DNA from: Comamonas suwonensis
GTDB taxonomy: Bacteria; Pseudomonadota; Gammaproteobacteria; Burkholderiales; Burkholderiaceae_C
Length of the DNA: 64,000 nucleotides
NCBI RefSeq assembly: GCF_012844455.2
Contig: NZ_JABBCQ020000005.1
Coordinates: 1 to 64,000, forward strand
Direction: 5' to 3'
Below are positions 28,571 through 37,703 of the stretch, piece after piece. The stretch's first letter is position 1. Every line of letters begins with the position of its first letter. Below the pieces are notes generated by a model. The model worked only from the letters and a program-made list of their open reading frames with translations, was not told the origin of the DNA and made no database searches. Both the position numbers and the translations under genes were made by a program.

Positions 28571-28599
28571 AAGAGGCACCAAGGTGCCTCTTATTGTTT
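28571..28599 (+). terminator. Terminator after DAHP synthase
   Basis: Stem AAGAGGCACC (28571-28580) / GGTGCCTCTT (28583-28592), then a T-rich tail to 28599. A second weaker hairpin GCAACT/AGTTGC follows at 28618-28635. Confidence 0.75.
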
Positions 28600-28653
28600 T
28601 TGCGCGGTAGCCCTTTTGCAACTTGCGCGAGTTGCTATTGTTTTTGAATGGAA

Positions 28654-29169
28654 CTACAAATCCAGCGTCAGCTTGAGCATGTCTTTGTGCTGCACGCCGC
28701 GCTCCCACAGCGGGGTGGTGTAGTTCTGCAAAAAAAAGTCGCGCTCTATGTCGGTGACGCGAAAGCCTATGCGCTGGTAGAACAGCAGTTGATCGCCAAA
28801 GCTGCCGGTCCCCACTTCCAGTTGCCGCACGCCGCGCTGGCGCATATCGCGGATGGCGCGGTGCAGCAGGGCCGAGCCAATGCCGTTGCGCTGCCAGGCT
28901 GTGGACACGGCCATATTGATCAACTCCCACTTGTGCTGCCCGTCACCCTCAGGCGTCAGCACGCAGACACCAATCAGCGCACCCAGACCGCTGGGCGTGA
29001 ACTGGGCGGTCTGGCGGGCCGCAAAGCAGGTGGAGTGGGGCAGGTAGCGCTTGATGCGCTCACGCGAGGGGTCGGCCAGCAGCAGCAGATGCCACGGGGC
29101 TTCTGCCGGGTTCATGGTCGTGATGTTCCACGAGGCGGGGGTGCTGGGGCCGGTCAGTGTGGATGTCAT
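28654..29169 (-). CDS. GNAT family N-acetyltransferase
   Basis: 171 residues. GNAT fold with acetyl-CoA loop TAWQRNGIGSALLHRAI (R/QxxGxG/A) and the C-terminal strand-helix LLFYQRIGFRVTDIERDFF. The N-terminus is less conserved. The start at 29169 (MTSTLTGP) is preferred over a codon 7 residues upstream. Substrate unknown; convergent with DAHP synthase. Confidence 0.82.
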   Translation of the reverse strand: MTSTLTGPSTPASWNITTMNPAEAPWHLLLLADPSRERIKRYLPHSTCFAARQTAQFTPSGLGALIGVCVLTPEGDGQHKWELINMAVSTAWQRNGIGSALLHRAIRDMRQRGVRQLEVGTGSFGDQLLFYQRIGFRVTDIERDFFLQNYTTPLWERGVQHKDMLKLTLDL

Positions 29170-29507
29170 GCACAGACTCCACAAGGGCAAAACCGGGGCG
29201 CGGCATATTCGCCGGGCAGGATGTCGGCGTTCATTCGATCAACCGGAGCCCCGGCCATCTGCTGCAAACCCAAATCACGCGCCATTTCCACTTTCCACCT
29301 GCGGGAGCTGTAAGCCCGCCTCAAAGATTGTCAACAGCCCATAGCGTAGCAGTCAGCACACAAGCCTGGCGACGTACTGTTAAAAAGTACAGCAAATTTC
29401 ACTCAATTGGATGCAGGAATTTGGCAAATCTGGGCTTGATTAAGCGATTCGACTGGGCTGGATGTCGTTTTTGAGCATTGGCGTGCGGCAACTGCGCTCA
29501 GCAGCGC
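29170..29507. other. Intergenic spacer before the small ORF unit
   Basis: 338 bases with no supported gene. It presumably holds the promoter of the leftward acetyltransferase gene and leads to the promoter at 29508. Confidence 0.4.
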
Positions 29508-29536
29508 TTGCAAAGCAAAAAGTAGTGGTTTATACT
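29508..29536 (+). promoter_or_regulatory. Sigma-70 promoter of small ORF unit
   Basis: -35 TTGCAA (29508-29513), exactly 17 bases of spacer, -10 TATACT (29531-29536). Transcription would begin near 29543, at the left edge of a 24-base palindrome. Confidence 0.7.
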
Positions 29537-29544
29537 TATCGCAA

Positions 29545-29568
29545 GGGTTAACCCTTAAGGTTTAACCC
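29545..29568. promoter_or_regulatory. 24-base palindrome overlapping transcription start
   Basis: Arms GGGTTAA (29545-29551) and TTAACCC (29562-29568) flank the self-complementary centre CCTTAAGG (29553-29560). 22 of 24 positions are symmetric. Position just downstream of the -10 suggests a repressor operator, or a 5' RNA hairpin. Confidence 0.65.
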
Positions 29569-29641
29569 GGTGCTGGCAGTGCTTGAGATGCGTACTGTCC
29601 ATCGCTTGAAGTGCATCTCTTGATTTCATAGAAAGTTCATC

Positions 29642-29719
29642 ATGCGCCAAGCTCTCAACTCCCTGATCGAATTCATCCAAGAAGCTCGCGAGTTCCATCT
29701 GGATCTGGCAAACCAGTAA
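29642..29719 (+). CDS. 25-residue small protein, unknown function
   Basis: The ORF encodes 25 residues: MRQALNSLIEFIQ followed by EAREFHLDLANQ. It is predicted to be mostly one amphipathic helix with acidic and basic residues on one face. Weak GAAAG ribosome site 6 bases upstream. Support comes from context: a well-formed promoter at 29508, a palindrome at the start site, about 100 bases of leader, and a strong terminator 21 bases after the stop. The unit could instead be a small RNA whose ORF is incidental. Not recognised. Confidence 0.6.
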   Translation: MRQALNSLIEFIQEAREFHLDLANQ

Positions 29720-29740
29720 TCACGCACTGGTGATAGAAAC

Positions 29741-29766
29741 AGCCGCCGTTTGAGGCGGCTTTTTTT
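29741..29766 (+). terminator. Terminator of small ORF unit
   Basis: Stem AGCCGCC (29741-29747) / GGCGGCT (29754-29760), loop GTTTGA, then T6. Orientation is rightward, so it does not serve the convergent ureG. Confidence 0.88.
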
Positions 29767-29775
29767 CGTCTGAAA

Positions 29776-30435
29776 TCAGCTCGTCAGCAGGCCCTGCTTT
29801 TCGATGAAGGCCACCACTTCGTCCAGGCCGTCCAGGGTTTTGAGGTTGGTCATCACAAAGGGCTTGAGTCCTTTGGGCGTGGTGCGCTGCTTGATGGTGT
29901 CGCTGCGCATGATCTCCAGGTTGGCCCCCACGTGGGGGGCCAGATCGGTCTTGTTGATGACAAACAGATCGCTCTTGGTGATGCCGGGCCCGCCCTTGCG
30001 CGGAATTTTTTCGCCCGCTGCCACGTCGATGACGTAGATCGTGAGGTCCGAAAGTTCGGGGCTGAAGGTGGCAGCCAAGTTGTCGCCGCCCGATTCGATG
30101 AAGACGATGTCGGCATCGGGGAAGTCCTTGAGCATGCGGTCAATGGCTTCCAGGTTGATGGATGCGTCTTCACGAATGGCGGTGTGCGGGCAGCCGCCGG
30201 TTTCCACGCCCATGATGCGCTCAGCCGGCAGCGCGCCACTGACGGTCAGCAGACGCTGATCTTCCTTGGTGTAGATATCGTTGGTGATGGCGATCAGGTC
30301 CCACTTTTCACGCATGGCCTTGCACAGCATTTCCAGAATGGTGGTCTTGCCCGAGCCCACGGGCCCGCCAATGCCCACGCGCAGGGGGGGGAGTTTTTTG
30401 GTGCGGTTGGGGATGTGGTGCAGTGCAGTGCTCAT
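29776..30435 (-). CDS. ureG: Urease accessory GTPase UreG
   Basis: 219 residues. SIMIBI-class GTPase that delivers Ni2+ during urease maturation with UreE, UreF and UreD. P-loop [10 protein letters not shown] (about 24-33), nickel-binding CPH in [17 protein letters not shown], and the guanine-specificity motif [10 protein letters not shown]. The start overlaps the ureF stop by four bases. Last gene of the leftward operon. Confidence 0.97.
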   Translation of the reverse strand: MSTALHHIPNRTKKLPPLRVGIGGPVGSGKTTILEMLCKAMREKWDLIAITNDIYTKEDQRLLTVSGALPAERIMGVETGGCPHTAIREDASINLEAIDRMLKDFPDADIVFIESGGDNLAATFSPELSDLTIYVIDVAAGEKIPRKGGPGITKSDLFVINKTDLAPHVGANLEIMRSDTIKQRTTPKGLKPFVMTNLKTLDGLDEVVAFIEKQGLLTS

Positions 30436-31163
30436 GATCGAAACAGGCGTGAATATTGGTGTTCATGCTGGGCCGACAAAATAGCCAGCATGGGCGAAAA
30501 AGCCTGCCGCCCGCTGTCTGGCAGTGCCAGCGCATGGTCAACAGCTTGGGGGATTTCTTGCGTCAGCTTTGCCAGAATGCGCTGACCTGCACTTTGGCCC
30601 AGAGGCACGGCTTTGATGGCGGCCTGCACCATGTTCTCCGCCCAGCCAAAGGCAAAGGCCAGCAACGCATCGCGGGGTGCCGCACCCGTGCAGAAAGCCG
30701 CAAACGCAAAGGCCACGGGGTAACTGGCATCTTGAGCGGCCAGCCAGGCGATGGCGTTGTGGTGTTCGGGGGCGTCGGCATGGCGGTTGCGCAACCAGTC
30801 GGTCAGCGATCGGCCCATTTGCTCGGTCTGCAGCCGCAGCTCACTCGTTTCGCGCGTGGTACGCACCCACTGGTTCAGCGCTGCAACGCGGGGCAGATCG
30901 TGCTGCTGCCATGCCGCAACCGCCTGTGCAATCACCGCCATATCTCCACGCGACTGGGTCAGATGGAGCTGCTGCACCAGCCAGTTGGCTGCTTCTTTTT
31001 CTGTAGTGACCAGCGCAGCATTAATGGCCGCTTCAAGACCTTCTGAGTATGAAAAGCCTCCAATCGGCAAGGCAGGCGAAGCCAGCCACATCAGCTGCAA
31101 AAAGCTGTGCTGGCTCAGCCCCGGTTGCGGGGCTGGCGCTGCGGGCTGGGTCTCAGTGTTCAT
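30432..31163 (-). CDS. ureF: Urease accessory protein UreF
   Basis: 243 residues, all-helical. Acts with UreD and UreG in the pre-activation complex as a gating factor for GTPase activity. UreF signature [21 protein letters not shown] and C-terminal [17 protein letters not shown]. The ATG at 31163 (MNTETQPA) is chosen, overlapping the ureE end by 11 bases; upstream in-frame codons lie inside the His-rich ureE tail. Confidence 0.95.
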   Translation of the reverse strand: MNTETQPAAPAPQPGLSQHSFLQLMWLASPALPIGGFSYSEGLEAAINAALVTTEKEAANWLVQQLHLTQSRGDMAVIAQAVAAWQQHDLPRVAALNQWVRTTRETSELRLQTEQMGRSLTDWLRNRHADAPEHHNAIAWLAAQDASYPVAFAFAAFCTGAAPRDALLAFAFGWAENMVQAAIKAVPLGQSAGQRILAKLTQEIPQAVDHALALPDSGRQAFSPMLAILSAQHEHQYSRLFRS

Positions 31164-31683
31164 GCCCGTGATCGTGTGCATGTGGGTGACCATGCCCGTG
31201 GTGATGGCTGTGTCCATCATTGGTCACATGGCCGCCGTAGGCACCGCCTTCGGGCTCAAAGGGAAGATCGGATTCCACCACGGTCATATGCATGCTGCGC
31301 AACATATCGGCAAGCACATGGTCAGGCTCGATTTTCAGGTGATCGGGCTGCAGCTCAATCGGCACATGGCGGTTGCCCAGGTGGTAGGCGGCGCGCATCA
31401 GATCAAACGGCGTGCCATGCTCGGCGCAGGCCGTAATGCGCAGCACTTTTTGCGGCGCGGCCAGCACGCGGATCAGGCTTCCGTCCTCCGCCACCAGTAC
31501 ATCACCACCCCGCACCGCCTGGCCACGTGGCAAAAAGATGGCTAGCGCCCGCCCCTGGTTGTCGGTGGCGGCAAAACGGGATTTTTGGCGCACATCCCAG
31601 TCCAGCTCAATCGTGGCGGCACGCTTGAGCAGTACGGTGGAAAGGCCTTGGCCCTGAGGCAGCAGTTTGTTGGCAGTCAGCAT
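31153..31683 (-). CDS. ureE: Urease nickel metallochaperone UreE
   Basis: 176 residues. Hands nickel to the apo-urease complex. N-terminal peptide-binding-like domain, C-terminal Ni-binding domain ([13 protein letters not shown]) and a histidine-rich tail with 10 or more His among the last 25 residues. The ATG at 31683 is preferred to a TTG two codons earlier. It is separated from ureC by 572 bases occupied by a gene on the opposite strand. Confidence 0.95.
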   Translation of the reverse strand: MLTANKLLPQGQGLSTVLLKRAATIELDWDVRQKSRFAATDNQGRALAIFLPRGQAVRGGDVLVAEDGSLIRVLAAPQKVLRITACAEHGTPFDLMRAAYHLGNRHVPIELQPDHLKIEPDHVLADMLRSMHMTVVESDLPFEPEGGAYGGHVTNDGHSHHHGHGHPHAHDHGHEH

Positions 31684-31773
31684 GGGCAATCAAAATAGGA
31701 GCGTGCTTCGCAGATCATCAAATAGGTTGGCGTGTTTTTTGCTGCTGCCAAACGGTTTGAAAACTCTCTGGAT

Positions 31774-32271
31774 ATGGTGATGGAAAAAGAATCTTCGACG
31801 GGCTGGCAAGCCTGTGGTGCTGCGCATGTGGCGGTTTATGGCACTTTGCGTGCAGGTGGCATCAACGACATTGCCAGACTGCAGCCGGGCATTGTCTGCA
31901 TGGGCAGAACGCAGCTCACGGGCAGCTTGTTTGACCTGGGCTGGTACCCCGGCCTGACACTCAATGGAACGCAGACTGTCGTGGCCGAGGTCTACCCCAT
32001 GAGCGCCGCGCTGGAGCAGGCCATGGACCGCATTGAAGGTCTGTGGCCGCAGGACATGGGCGAGTACCGCAAGCGGGTCCTGACCCTGCCTGTGATGTGC
32101 TGCGATGGCCGCCAGCAACCACTGGCGGTGCTGGTGTACGAAGCCATGCCCGCCACCGTGCAGTACGCCCCGCGCATTGCCGCCAGCGACTGGCTGCAAT
32201 GGTTTGAGGGCAAGGGTGTTCAGCATCCGGATACCGCGTTTTCTCTCAACAGCGCTCAGAATAAAAAGTAG
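31774..32271 (+). CDS. Gamma-glutamylcyclotransferase-like (AIG2) protein
   Basis: About 165 residues. AIG2/GGCT fold: [16 protein letters not shown] (substrate-loop motif YGTLR), [12 protein letters not shown], and an acidic residue in DRIEGLWP in the position of the catalytic Glu. Family members open or cyclise gamma-glutamyl peptides, including the ChaC and GGACT groups; substrate unknown here. It sits antisense in the gap between ureC and ureE and its 3' end overlaps the ureC 3' end by 16 bases. Start uncertain between 31774 and 31780 (or GTG 31732). Confidence 0.8.
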   Translation: MVMEKESSTGWQACGAAHVAVYGTLRAGGINDIARLQPGIVCMGRTQLTGSLFDLGWYPGLTLNGTQTVVAEVYPMSAALEQAMDRIEGLWPQDMGEYRKRVLTLPVMCCDGRQQPLAVLVYEAMPATVQYAPRIAASDWLQWFEGKGVQHPDTAFSLNSAQNKK

Positions 32272-33974
32272 CGCTGCGCCATGGGCAGGCTGGTGGCGGG
32301 CTCGCAGGTCAGCAAGTCGCCATTGGCGCGCACGGCGTAGGTCTGGGCGTCTATTTCCATGTGGGGTGCCAGATCGTTGTGAATCATGTGCTGTTTCTTC
32401 ACATTGCGAATGCCCTTCACCGCCGACAAAGTCTTGTGCAGACCAAAGCGCTGGCCAATGCCTGCGGCCAGACCGGCTTGCGAGACAAAGGTGAGTGATG
32501 TCCTGGCAATCGCTCCGCCAAAGCTGGCAAACATGGGCCGGTAGTGCACGGGCTGGGGCGTGGGAATCGATGCATTGGGGTCGCCCATGGCCGCCATGGC
32601 AATGCTGCCGCCCTTCAAAATGCAAAAGGGTTTGACGCCAAAAAAGGCGGGCTTCCAGATCACGATGTCGGCCCACTTTCCCACCTCAATACTGCCCACC
32701 TCGTGGCTGAGGCCATGCGCAATCGCGGGGTTGATGGTGTATTTGGCGATATAGCGCTTGATGCGGAAGTTGTCGTTTCTGGCTCCGTCGCCTTGCAGAG
32801 GACCGCGCTGCTGCTTCATCTTGTGGGCGGTCTGCCAGGTGCGCAAAATCACTTCGCCCACGCGGCCCATGGCCTGGCTGTCGGAGCTGAACATGCTGAT
32901 CGCGCCGATGTCGTGCAGTATGTCTTCAGCCGCAATCGTTTCCTTGCGGATGCGGCTTTCGGCAAAGGCTAGATCCTCGGCAATGCCAGCATCCAGGTGG
33001 TGGCAGACCATCAGCATGTCCACATGCTCGTCCAGTGTGTTGATCGTGTAGGGACGCGTGGGGTTGGTGGAGCTGGGCAGCACATTGGCCTCGCCCACCA
33101 CTTTCAGAATGTCGGGCGCATGGCCGCCGCCCGCGCCTTCGGTGTGAAAGGTGTGGATGGTGCGGCCCTTGAAGGCCGCCACCGTGTCTTCCACAAAGCC
33201 GGATTCATTGAGTGTGTCGGTGTGGATGGCCACCTGGGTGTCGGTCTCCTCGGCCACATCCAGGCAGTTGCTGATGGCCGCAGGCGTGCTGCCCCAGTCT
33301 TCGTGCAGCTTCAGGCCGATGGCCCCCGCGCTGATTTGCTCGTGCAGCCCGGCAGGCAGGCTGGCATTGCCCTTGCCCAGAAAACCGATGTTCATGGGGA
33401 AGGCATCTGCCGCCTGCAGCATGCGTTCCATATGCCAGGGGCCGGGCGTGCAGGTGGTGGCAAACGTACCCGTGGCGGGGCCGGTGCCGCCGCCAATCAT
33501 GGTGGTCACGCCACTGGTCAGCGCCTCTTCAATCTGCTGCGGCGCGATGAAATGGATGTGCGTGTCGATGCCGCCTGCGGTGACGATATTGCCTTCGCAG
33601 CTGATGATCTCGGTGCCGGGGCCAATGATGATGTCCACGCCGGGCTGGGTGTCCGGATTTCCCGCCTTGCCAACCGCCACAATGCGCCCGTCCTTGAGGC
33701 CGATATCGGCTTTGACAATGCCCCAGTGGTCGATGATCAGGGCATTGGTCAGCACGGTATCTACGGCCCCCTGCGCGCGTGTGCGCTGGCTTTGCGCCAT
33801 GCCGTCGCGAATGGTTTTGCCGCCGCCAAACTTCACTTCCTCGCCATAGCCGCCGGCGCGCAGCGTGAAGTCTTGCTCCACCTCCACGATCAGCTCGGTA
33901 TCGGCCAGACGCAGGCGGTCGCCCACGGTGGGGCCAAAGGTTTCGGCGTAGGCGCGTCGGTCCATCGTTGCCAT
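32256..33974 (-). CDS. ureC: Urease alpha subunit
   Basis: 572 residues, catalytic subunit hydrolysing urea to ammonia and carbamate at a dinuclear nickel centre. Metal and active-site motifs: DTHIHFI (HxH), GLKLHEDWG (Lys carbamylated in the holoenzyme), [23 protein letters not shown], flap MVCHHLD and [10 protein letters not shown]-terminal [13 protein letters not shown]. One base separates its start from the ureB stop. Confidence 0.98.
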   Translation of the reverse strand: MATMDRRAYAETFGPTVGDRLRLADTELIVEVEQDFTLRAGGYGEEVKFGGGKTIRDGMAQSQRTRAQGAVDTVLTNALIIDHWGIVKADIGLKDGRIVAVGKAGNPDTQPGVDIIIGPGTEIISCEGNIVTAGGIDTHIHFIAPQQIEEALTSGVTTMIGGGTGPATGTFATTCTPGPWHMERMLQAADAFPMNIGFLGKGNASLPAGLHEQISAGAIGLKLHEDWGSTPAAISNCLDVAEETDTQVAIHTDTLNESGFVEDTVAAFKGRTIHTFHTEGAGGGHAPDILKVVGEANVLPSSTNPTRPYTINTLDEHVDMLMVCHHLDAGIAEDLAFAESRIRKETIAAEDILHDIGAISMFSSDSQAMGRVGEVILRTWQTAHKMKQQRGPLQGDGARNDNFRIKRYIAKYTINPAIAHGLSHEVGSIEVGKWADIVIWKPAFFGVKPFCILKGGSIAMAAMGDPNASIPTPQPVHYRPMFASFGGAIARTSLTFVSQAGLAAGIGQRFGLHKTLSAVKGIRNVKKQHMIHNDLAPHMEIDAQTYAVRANGDLLTCEPATSLPMAQRYFLF

Positions 33975-33975
33975 G

Positions 33976-34281
33976 TCAGAGCGCTCCTTGAATCAAGCCG
34001 CGAAAGCCATAAATCTGGCGGTCGCCGCCGATGTCTACCAATTCCACCGTGCGCTGCTGGCCCGGCTCAAAACGCACGGCCATGCCGCTGGCAATGTTCA
34101 GGCGCTTGCCGTGGGCGGCTTCGCGGTCAAACGACAGGCCCGCGTTCGTCTCTGCAAAGTGGTAGTGGGAGCCGACCTGAATCGGCCGGTCGCTGGCGTT
34201 TTGCACCACCAGCGTGGTCACAGTGCGTCCGGGGTTGAGTTTGTGAGCGCCTTCGTCCAGCAGTAGTTCACCGGGGATCAT
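33976..34281 (-). CDS. ureB: Urease beta subunit
   Basis: 101 residues, the usual size for a separate beta chain. [11 protein letters not shown] at the N-terminus, [21 protein letters not shown] and [16 protein letters not shown] are family hallmarks. Structural subunit of the trimeric (UreABC)3 enzyme. Confidence 0.97.
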   Translation of the reverse strand: MIPGELLLDEGAHKLNPGRTVTTLVVQNASDRPIQVGSHYHFAETNAGLSFDREAAHGKRLNIASGMAVRFEPGQQRTVELVDIGGDRQIYGFRGLIQGAL

Positions 34282-34291
34282 GTGCGCCTCC

Positions 34292-34909
34292 TCAAGCGAG
34301 TTTGGTCAGCATGAAAGCGCCAAGGGCAGCGGTTGCGGCCCCGCCGAGCTTGGCCACCCACTGATGGCGCTGCATGACGGCATGGCCAAGCACAATGCCC
34401 GCGATATGCAGGGTGGCTGAACCCAGCGCAATGCCTGCCAGTGCCCCCACAGCTGCCATGCCGCTGTCACCGGCCAGCTCAAACCCATGTGCTGCGCCGT
34501 GAAAAAAAGCGAACACGCCGGCCAGCGCGGCCGCAGCGCTCCAGGGCATTTTTTTCTGTACCAGCACCAGCAGGCCCAGCACCAGCACCGATGCGGCAAT
34601 CATGGGCTCCACACCCGGCACCCACAGGCCCGCAAAGCCGGCCAGTGCGCCTGCTACCAGCAAGGCGACAAAGGCGGCAGGGGCGCGCCATGCGGTGCGC
34701 AGGCTGGGCATGGTCAGGGCGCTCCACGCGCCCACAGCCAGCATGGCGGCCAAATGGTCTGCACCCGTGAAAGGGTGGGCAAAAGCGTGGCTCAGGCTGT
34801 CGAGAAAGTGATGGTGGCCGCCGCCATCGGCACCCACATGGGCGAGCGCGGACAGGGGCAGGGCCGCTGCGGCAGCGGCAGTGGTGATAATGATTTGCTT
34901 GAATTTCAT
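34292..34909 (-). CDS. hupE: HupE/UreJ nickel permease-like protein
   Basis: 205 residues. Signal-like N-terminus, then about six hydrophobic helices. Family motif [16 protein letters not shown] (HX5DH-type, for metal transfer) and [13 protein letters not shown]. HupE/UreJ proteins mediate nickel (or cobalt) uptake for hydrogenase or urease. Location inside the urease operon between ureA and ureB supports nickel. The start codon overlaps a repeat B copy. Confidence 0.92.
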   Translation of the reverse strand: MKFKQIIITTAAAAAALPLSALAHVGADGGGHHHFLDSLSHAFAHPFTGADHLAAMLAVGAWSALTMPSLRTAWRAPAAFVALLVAGALAGFAGLWVPGVEPMIAASVLVLGLLVLVQKKMPWSAAAALAGVFAFFHGAAHGFELAGDSGMAAVGALAGIALGSATLHIAGIVLGHAVMQRHQWVAKLGGAATAALGAFMLTKLA

Positions 34910-34944
34910 AGCTGTCTGCGCTTGATCGGTAAGGGCTAGCGGGC
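34908..34944 (+). repeat. Dispersed repeat B, copy 3
   Basis: ATAGCTGTCTGCGCTTGATC then GGTAAGGGCTAGCGGGC. It covers the hupE start codon and its upstream region on the opposite strand, filling most of the ureA-hupE gap. Confidence 0.65.
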
Positions 34945-34981
34945 TAAAAGGCTTGAAGTTGCTGCTGAATCAGGTGATGGA

Positions 34982-35284
34982 TCAGGCAATGGGCTCGTGC
35001 ACGGTGACGAGCTTGGTGCCGTCGGGAAAGGTGGCCTCGATCTGTATGTCGGGAATCATCTCGGGAATGCCTTCCATCACATCGGCGCGCGTCAGCACGC
35101 TGCGGCCTTCGCTCATGAGCTGGGCGACAGTGCGGCCATCGCGCGCGCCTTCCATCACAAAGGCGCTGATCAGCGCCACGGACTCCGGGTAGTTGAGCTT
35201 GAGGCCGCGCGCCTTGCGCCGCTCTGCCAGCAGGGCGGCGGTAAAGATCAGCAGCTTGTCTTTTTCGCGAGGAGTCAGTTCCAT
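34982..35284 (-). CDS. ureA: Urease gamma subunit
   Basis: 100 residues, exactly the family length when started at 35284 ([14 protein letters not shown]). Contains [21 protein letters not shown] and [23 protein letters not shown]. An in-frame start at 35314 would add ten residues not found in the family. First gene of the urease operon, downstream of the leftward sigma-54 promoter at 35436-35450. Confidence 0.97.
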   Translation of the reverse strand: MELTPREKDKLLIFTAALLAERRKARGLKLNYPESVALISAFVMEGARDGRTVAQLMSEGRSVLTRADVMEGIPEMIPDIQIEATFPDGTKLVTVHEPIA

Positions 35285-35435
35285 CTTCTTTAATTCCTCC
35301 GTCAGATCGCGCATTCGGCAGGGCCGAATGACCGCGGGGTGTCAGTTCCATTTCCTTGTACTCAAGGCTGGGGTCGCTGGCTCGCGCAGTCGGTGCGGCT
35401 CACTGTGTGCGGTGATTTCTATGTGCTGGTATCTA

Positions 35436-35450
35436 GCAAGTGCTGTGCCA
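35436..35450 (-). promoter_or_regulatory. Sigma-54 promoter of the urease operon
   Basis: The complement reads TTTGGCACAGCACTTGCT (35435-35452), matching the -24/-12 consensus TGGCAC-N5-TTGC with GG and GC ten bases apart. Transcription would start near 35424, about 140 bases before ureA. The NtrC-type site at 35498-35514 is centred about 80 bases upstream of that start. Confidence 0.87.
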
Positions 35451-35497
35451 AAGCGGTGCGTTTGCGCTGCGGTCACATGGCCTGAAATGAATGAAGG

Positions 35498-35514
35498 TGC
35501 ACCTTGCTGGTGCA
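35498..35514. promoter_or_regulatory. NtrC binding site between ureA and TonB receptor
   Basis: TGCACC-TTGCT-GGTGCA is a perfect dyad with the spacing of known NtrC sites (TGCACC-N5-GGTGCA). Further GGTGCA or TGCACC half-sites lie at 35530, 35562 and 35594. It lies between two divergent -24/-12 elements. Confidence 0.85.
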
Positions 35515-35604
35515 TCTGTGGAGCGTCATTGCACCAACATCTGACAGGTGTGTCGGGTTGTGGTGCATGCGGGGGTGGGGTAGGAGCGGAATCGGTGCAT
35601 TGCA

Positions 35605-35620
35605 TGGCATGGACCTTGCT
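35605..35620 (+). promoter_or_regulatory. Probable sigma-54 promoter of TonB receptor
   Basis: TGGCATGGACCTTGCT differs from TGGCACG-N4-TTGCW at one position and keeps GG-N10-GC. The predicted start (about 35631) falls next to the ATG at 35632, implying a leaderless message or a start codon further downstream. The NtrC dyad is about 125 bases upstream. Confidence 0.6.
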
Positions 35621-35631
35621 CTATCTGGCGC

Positions 35632-37689
35632 ATGAGGACAAAGAAGAATTCAGCGTTCGGAAGTCGCTGCCAGGCGGTGACGCTGGGGTACACCGCACTG
35701 GCCTGTTATGTGCTGCTGCATGGCAATGTGTGGGCGCATGAGGCCGAAGTTCGGCTGGCTGAAGTCCAGGTCAAGGGCCAGTCGCTGGATGCGGTGCAGC
35801 CGGTTTTTTCGGTGACGGAAATAGGACGTGACGATTTGCGTGAGCAGCCGCGCCAGGAGGTCGAATCGCTCTGGAGCCAGGTGCCTGGCATGCATGTCCA
35901 TCACTACCAGCTCAGCGGCGTGGCCAACGGGCTGGTACTGCGCGGCTTTGGCGGTGGCGGCCATGGCGGTGATGTGGCGGCCACGCTGGATGGCATTCCA
36001 CTGAACGAAGCCACGTCACATGCCGATGGCTACTTCGATCTGAATGTGGTGGTGCCGCTGGAGCTGGACAAGGTCAATGTCTATCGCGGCCCGGTATCGG
36101 TGCTGCAGGGCAATTACAACCGCGCCGGTCTGGTGGAGCTGCGCACGCGCCGCAGCGGCAGCTATACCGATGTGGAGGTCAGCGCAGGCTCGCACGGCCT
36201 GTGGGATACGCAGGCCGCGCTGGGGCGCGGGCTGGAGGGCGGCGATCAGCTCAATCTGGCGGCCCAGCATTCGCGCGGCGATGGTGCGCGGCCCAGCTCG
36301 GGCTTTGAGCGCAGCACCCTCAGCGGCACCTGGAAGCACCAGGTGCATGAAAAACTCGATATTTCGCTGTCCAGCCGCTGGCATGAGGCGCGTGGCGATT
36401 CGCCCAGCTATCTGACCGAAGCGCAGTGGCGGCAGGACCCACAGGGTAAAGATGCGCGCGTGGTGGGAGACGGTGCCAACAAGCACTTCGGCACGCTGCG
36501 CCTTGACGCCCAGTACGCGCTCGGCGGAGAAACCCGGCTGCTGGGCTTTGCCTATGCCACGCAGCAAGATTTTGTGCGCTGGTTCACGCGCCCGCGCGGC
36601 GGCAGCTGGATGCAGCGTGAGGAACGCTATGACCGCCGCGTGCTGGGCGCGGGGTTGAACCTGAGCGGCAAGACGGCTGTTGCCGCGCGCGAACTGAACT
36701 GGATGCTGGGGCTGGAGCAGGTGCGCGAATCCACCGACTACGGCTACTGGGATGGATTGGTCAACCGCCAGCGCATGGCTGCCGCGCTGGATGACCGCAA
36801 TACGCGGCTGAACAACACCGCCCTGTATGGCCAGGGCCACTGGCAGGCTGCGGATTGGCTGCAGACCTCGGCCGCGCTGCGCTGGGACCATTTTGACGGC
36901 AGTTGCCGTCTGCTGGGTACCGAGACCGGCGGCGATGAATGCCATCGCATGCAGGGCCGCAGCCAGGCCAGTCCCAAGCTGGGTGCGCTGGCCCAGCTCA
37001 ATGCCCGGACGGCCGTGCGTGCCAGCTGGTCGCAAGGATTTTCCCTGCCCAGCGACTTTGCCAAATATGCGCTGCGCAACAGCGACCTGAGCGCGAACCT
37101 TTTCCGCCAGACCGAGCTGGGCGTGCAGTGGAAGCCGTCGAGTCAGTGGCTGATCGATGCCGCTGTCTACCGCATCACCTCCAGCCAGGAGATTCGCAAC
37201 ACCGCCCCTGGCGAGTATGAAAACCTGGGTGCCACGCTGCGCAAGGGCGCCGAGATGCAGCTGCACTGGCTGCCCGGGCCTGCCTGGCATCTCGAATGGG
37301 CCTATGGCTATCACCGCTCTGAAGTCACGCAGAACGCCTCTGCGGCGCTGCTCGGTAGGCGTGTGGTGGCGGTGCCCGAATACACCAGCACCTTGCATGC
37401 GCGCTGGATGCCGCGCAGCGATATCACCGTGCATGGCGTGCTGCGCCATGTGGGCCGCTCGCCCATCAACACCAGCAATACCGAATGGGCGGCCAGCTAC
37501 CACTGGATCGATCTGGGTCTGCAATACCGCTTGCCCGCCCACATGGCGCGCAATGCCAGTTTGAACCTGTGGCTGCGCAATGCCTTAGACACCCGTTATG
37601 CCAGCACGACGACCCTGATCGGCGGCCAGCGTCTTGTGGCACCAGGCGCACCGCGCAGCCTGCAACTGGGCTTGCAGTTTTCACTATAA
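35632..37689 (+). CDS. TonB-dependent outer-membrane receptor, putative metal (nickel) uptake
   Basis: 685 residues. Signal region to about WAHEAE, then a TonB-box-like RLAEVQVKG. Plug domain about 50-160 (VPGMHVHHYQLSG, LVLRGFGGGGHGGDVAATLDGIPLNE). The beta-barrel ends in LQLGLQFSL with a terminal aromatic/hydrophobic pattern. His residues cluster in the plug. The position between urease and urea-transport genes, next to a DUF4198 protein, suggests nickel or a nickel chelate as substrate; this is inference. The annotated ATG lacks a ribosome site; GTG 35677 is an alternative. Confidence 0.85.
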   Translation: MRTKKNSAFGSRCQAVTLGYTALACYVLLHGNVWAHEAEVRLAEVQVKGQSLDAVQPVFSVTEIGRDDLREQPRQEVESLWSQVPGMHVHHYQLSGVANGLVLRGFGGGGHGGDVAATLDGIPLNEATSHADGYFDLNVVVPLELDKVNVYRGPVSVLQGNYNRAGLVELRTRRSGSYTDVEVSAGSHGLWDTQAALGRGLEGGDQLNLAAQHSRGDGARPSSGFERSTLSGTWKHQVHEKLDISLSSRWHEARGDSPSYLTEAQWRQDPQGKDARVVGDGANKHFGTLRLDAQYALGGETRLLGFAYATQQDFVRWFTRPRGGSWMQREERYDRRVLGAGLNLSGKTAVAARELNWMLGLEQVRESTDYGYWDGLVNRQRMAAALDDRNTRLNNTALYGQGHWQAADWLQTSAALRWDHFDGSCRLLGTETGGDECHRMQGRSQASPKLGALAQLNARTAVRASWSQGFSLPSDFAKYALRNSDLSANLFRQTELGVQWKPSSQWLIDAAVYRITSSQEIRNTAPGEYENLGATLRKGAEMQLHWLPGPAWHLEWAYGYHRSEVTQNASAALLGRRVVAVPEYTSTLHARWMPRSDITVHGVLRHVGRSPINTSNTEWAASYHWIDLGLQYRLPAHMARNASLNLWLRNALDTRYASTTTLIGGQRLVAPGAPRSLQLGLQFSL

Positions 37690-37703
37690 ATTTTGGAGTT
37701 TTC

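Noticed and set aside
28618..28635. Second hairpin GCAACT/AGTTGC as terminator of the acetyltransferase gene
   Set aside because: No T run in the leftward direction; weak rightward tail only.
32997..34238. 413-residue plus-strand frame opposite ureB/ureC
   Set aside because: Antisense shadow of urease genes with no homology-like features.
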